From: Melieria omissa
Lineage: Eukaryota > Arthropoda > Insecta > Diptera > Ulidiidae
DNA length: 64,000 nt
Direction: 5' to 3'
Assembly (NCBI GenBank): GCA_963971225.1
Contig: OZ020267.1
Span: forward strand, 116,384,936-116,448,935
How positions within the stretch are numbered: the first letter of the stretch is position 1; every line of letters begins with the position of its first letter. Made by a program: the position numbers and the translations under genes. The notes beneath the pieces were generated by a model that was not told the origin of the DNA, ran no database searches, and saw only the letters and a list, made by a program, of their open reading frames with translations. Below are positions 61,125 to 64,000 of the stretch, piece by piece.

Positions 61125-62486
61125 TTATATAAATTCTCGAAAGGGCTCGTCAAAATTGTTGTTGTTATCATTTACATCGGTGAAGCCATTATTAAGTAAA
61201 ATAGTTGCTGCCGTTGGCTGCTGCAAGATAATTTGGTTATGATTTGGTTGAATCATATGCGACGGCAGCTGCGGCTGCATGTGGTGCCCCAGTGCCTGGT
61301 TTTGTATTTGAATCGTAGTTGTGGCAGAAGTCAACCGGTTCGACTGATTGGCCGCATCCGCAGTCACCAGGGCACAGTCGTAAGTGGGAGCGTTCGTCAA
61401 GGTGTCGTCGTAACAGCCACCGGTGCTGCCACTACCGCCACCACTCATGCCTAATATGCCGCCTCCCAAGCCGTTGTCTCCGCCACCAACCAACACGGCA
61501 CCGGTGCCTGAGCCAGAGTCGGTGGCTCCAGTCAGCATAACACCGTTCAGGTCCAAGGCCGATTCCTCGTTTCGTTTCGACAGAATAATGTGCGTCAAGT
61601 TTATGATATAGTTTTTGGCCAGGGTGAGAGTCTCAATTTTGGAGAGTCGGCGCTCCATCTCGACATGTGGTATAACCTCGCGCAACGACTGCAACGGGAC
61701 GGAGAGAAAGACACACAATTAAGCAAAAACCAGTATTTCGGTAATGGAAATGTTCCTCCAAGCAAGATATCAAAAAAATTAAAACTTGATCTGATAGCAA
61801 TTTCTGGCTTTGGGCGTACTTAATAATTCATAAGTCCGACTTAACAAAATGAAGAGTTTGCTCTAATTGGCTTTACCTGAAAGGCGTCGTTTAAGCTGTG
61901 CATTCGCATGCGCTCCCGCTCATTCGACTCCAGCCGCCGAAGATTGCGTTCCTTCGCGTTGAGGGCACCTTTCCTGCGGCGGCTTTGACTTGTGCCCGAA
62001 GAGTTTCTGCCGCGGCTCGAAGGCCGGGCACTGCCACCGTTGCTGCTACCACCGCCTCCGCTTGTGTCATCGCTTTGTGAACTTGAATCTGTCATTTCCA
62101 TATCATAATTATTATTGCTTAACTGCAATGAAACGGACAAGTCTGAAAGAATTCTTTGTGGCTGCGTTGGCATGCGTGTGGCATGAATTGCTCGCATGTA
62201 TCGCGCACCCACGGGCGCTTACGTTACTTTTTGTGCAACACGATGCGCGCATTAAACAGCATTAAAGTAATTCAAAATGTCCTCATGTTCATACCTGAGA
62301 GGTCCTACGGCTGGCCCTGCGTATTGGACGCGAGGATCTCTCCTGCGTCTCCGGCGATGGTATCGTATTCTCCGAGTTGTAGTTGACGATTTGGTGGTGT
62401 TGCTGCGGTTGCGGCTGGTGTTGCAACGTCATAAAGTTTGGTGAACCGAGAACTTCGTTAATGTGAGTTGAGCCCATTGTATTCAT
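61125..62486 (-). CDS. dimm: bHLH transcription factor dimmed (Mist1 family), 3 coding exons
   Basis: In Drosophila, dimmed is the master regulator of peptidergic neuroendocrine cells and large dense-core vesicle capacity. Exons 62486-62295, 62122-61877 and 61688-61125, all phase 0, encode about 333 residues. The basic region [22 protein letters not shown] (second exon) and [21 protein letters not shown] with [15 protein letters not shown] (third exon) form a complete bHLH at about 124-182. The intron falls inside helix 1. Flanks are low complexity: [16 protein letters not shown] before the domain, Gly-, Gln- and Asn-rich after it. For exon 2 I chose the acceptor TTTCATTGCAG at 62123; the one 18 nt earlier breaks the frame. 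The start ATG at 62486 is the first in frame after a stop, though an acceptor-like AATAG just upstream means an extra 5' exon is possible. Confidence 0.95.
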
Positions 62487-62801
62487 TTGGAGCGCAACTG
62501 TGGTCTGGCGTCGAACTTGAGGCTATTAAAACTTTGCTTTTAAAACATGACAAAACTTTTAACAACACATTCAACTCCATTTGTGTAGTAAATTCACCAC
62601 ACTACAACAACGAAGATTGCAATTTTTTACTATAAACATAAGTAGTTTCATCATTTAAGAAAGTAACAAATATGCGAACATAAGATACTTAAATATCATG
62701 AACTTTGATTTTTCCTTTTGAAATCGTACCTCCTACAAAAATCTGAATTACTTGTAGATTAGGGTTAGGAGTCCGCTAATTGAAATTTTTCGATTTATAA
62801 A
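62487..62801. other. dimmed 5' flank
   Basis: AT-rich sequence with no coding signal, directly followed by the Tc1 element. Probably 5' UTR intron or promoter of dimmed. No clear TATA or initiator seen. Confidence 0.4.
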
Positions 62802-64000
62802 CAGGGTGGGCGGAAAATTTCTGCATAAAAAAACACCCTTAAGGATCATTTGTATTGCTTTTCAAAATTGTGTTTATTAAACCACTAAATTATATCGAAG
62901 CAAAGTTCAATTGATCATTCATATTGTGTATGCGTGCCATTTTTTCCATTTTCGAAAACTTTCGCACAAGACCGACGCTTTGGCCAATCGTATGGTATCC
63001 CACTCTTGTTTTACTCTCTCAATAAGTTGAAGTCTGTTGGCAGGTTTTGGACTCCGAAATACTAAATCTTGAAGCCTGGACCAGTTATGTTCAATAGGAT
63101 TAAAATCTGGCGAATGTCCCGGCCAGTCTTCCCATACTAGCTTAAGGGGGTCCTCTAGTTGTAAATTTTGAAAAAATGTTTTTTTTTATTTCATATTTTT
63201 ATAGTATAACTATCATAGAAAAAGGATCCGAACGGATTTTGTCGAATTCGTAAACGTCTCTGAGATATAGAGCCTCAAATCCGTCTCGTTCACTACGCGG
63301 TAACACGGTTTTAAAACTTTAAACGCGTCATGATTCCGTCGAAACTAATTGGCCGATTCACTTGATTCTGGTTTTGTTGTATGCTCTACGGGTTAACCTA
63401 CGGAGATTGCGCTCCATTGACTAGCCGACTTTTGGGGGGAGTTTTTAGAGCAAAAAAGGGCGAATTTCGAAAAAAAAGTTAAACCGATGCCGCGGGTTCA
63501 ATTTTGATCAGATCAGGTTCATTATAGGTTATCCTTTAATTGGAGTAATGCTTTTTAAGAGAACAGTTTTGGATTACATCTCAGACGAACAGAGACAAAG
63601 TTAGGATGGCGCAAACGCACCCTTAGGAAAAAAACATGGCCGGTAGTCAGCTGGCGGATCCCAACAGTGCTCGCGGTAGCACGTGGGAAAATTTTTTTTT
63701 TATAATTCAATATGTAAAGAATAAATATACGAAGAATTATCTCATTATCACTTGCAGTTTCTGAAAAAAAGTCCCAAAAAAAGCTTCAAAAAACACCGTT
63801 TGTACTAGAGGACCCCCTTAAATAGACTTTTAGCAGCACTTATTGACTGTTTCGCCGTATGACATCGCGCACCGTCCTGCATAAAAATCGCTGTAGATGT
63901 ACGAGGGAATTGCTTAGGATTTTCAAACCATCACATTATTGGGGATTTCCTCATTTCATTTTCAAATAAAACAAGCAATCAGAATTTTAAGTATATTACA
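62802..64000 (-). mobile_element. Tc1-like transposon, cut by window edge and split by a MITE
   Basis: The minus strand encodes the C-terminal half of a Tc1-type transposase: IFMQDGARCHTAKQSI with the second catalytic Asp (upstream of the insert), then WPGHSPDFNPIEHNWSRLQD with the final Glu and an end at HAYTI (about 62930). Low-coordinate terminus begins near CAGGGTGGGCGGAAAATTT. A TTAA element sits at 63146-63817 between the two catalytic regions. The N-terminal part lies beyond 64000 or is eroded. Confidence 0.85.
63146..63817. mobile_element. TTAA-flanked piggyBac-like MITE (GGGGGTCCTCTAGT ends), nested in Tc1
   Basis: TTAA at 63142-63145 and 63818-63821. The 14 nt perfect inverted ends are GGGGGTCCTCTAGT. 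It interrupts the Tc1 coding frame exactly at a TTAA; the host reading on both sides is continuous once it and one TTAA are removed. It shares aaactttaaacgcg with the element at 14117-14840. Confidence 0.9.

Noticed and set aside
62123..62140. Acceptor at TTTCAG|ACTTG for dimmed exon 2
   Set aside because: Joined to exon 1 in phase 0 it produces a stop after a few codons; the acceptor TTGCAG|TTAAGC keeps the frame and has a better pyrimidine tract.
61233..62386. Several plus-strand open frames over dimmed
   Set aside because: Antisense shadows of low-complexity Gly/Ser/Gln coding sequence.

Overview
The window is nuclear DNA of an insect, most likely a higher dipteran. A tephritid-type fruit fly is my inference from the gene set, the AT-rich spacers, the 60-80 nt introns and the mix of mariner, Tc1, pogo and TTAA-flanked elements. 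There are no prokaryotic-style operons, CRISPR arrays or rRNA genes. I recognise four protein-coding genes, all on the minus strand, each split by introns whose splice sites and phases agree. They are a peroxisomal acyl-CoA oxidase (111-2819), paxillin (16265-48917), a CD63-like tetraspanin resembling Tsp39D (51430-52354) and the bHLH factor dimmed (61125-62486).

Layout. The acyl-CoA oxidase is complete in five coding exons and ends in the peroxisomal signal SKL. About 13 kb of repeat-rich spacer follows (2820-16264). Paxillin then covers about 33 kb. The LIM exons lie at 16265-20457, the LD-motif exons at 28315-29575, and up to four alternative first coding exons are scattered from 29650 to 48917. 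A second possible 3'-terminal exon (19472-19564) would complete the third LIM domain in a different way. The tetraspanin (235 codons, four exons) and dimmed (333 codons, three exons) follow, with a further 8.8 kb of repeat-rich spacer between them.

Mobile elements fill most of the non-coding space. At least eight non-autonomous elements are flanked by TTAA (piggyBac-like). Others are two internally deleted mariner elements, a deleted pogo/Tigger element and two short elements with pogo-like ends, a Tc1 element cut by the window edge, and LINE 3' fragments. There are also three tRNA-derived SINEs within 1.3 kb, a large foldback element, and several nested insertions that give a relative order of events.

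How the genes relate. They do not form one pathway. Paxillin is an integrin-adhesion scaffold, dimmed controls neuroendocrine secretory identity, the tetraspanin is a membrane organiser and the oxidase acts in peroxisomal beta-oxidation. From memory, the Drosophila counterparts of paxillin and the oxidase lie near 37D and those of the tetraspanin and dimmed near 39D of chromosome arm 2L. The window would then join two neighbourhoods of one ancestral arm. The most interesting new signals are the paxillin alternative exons, which rewrite the start of LD motif 1 and the end of LIM3, and the large diverse group of TTAA elements with their own internal palindromes.
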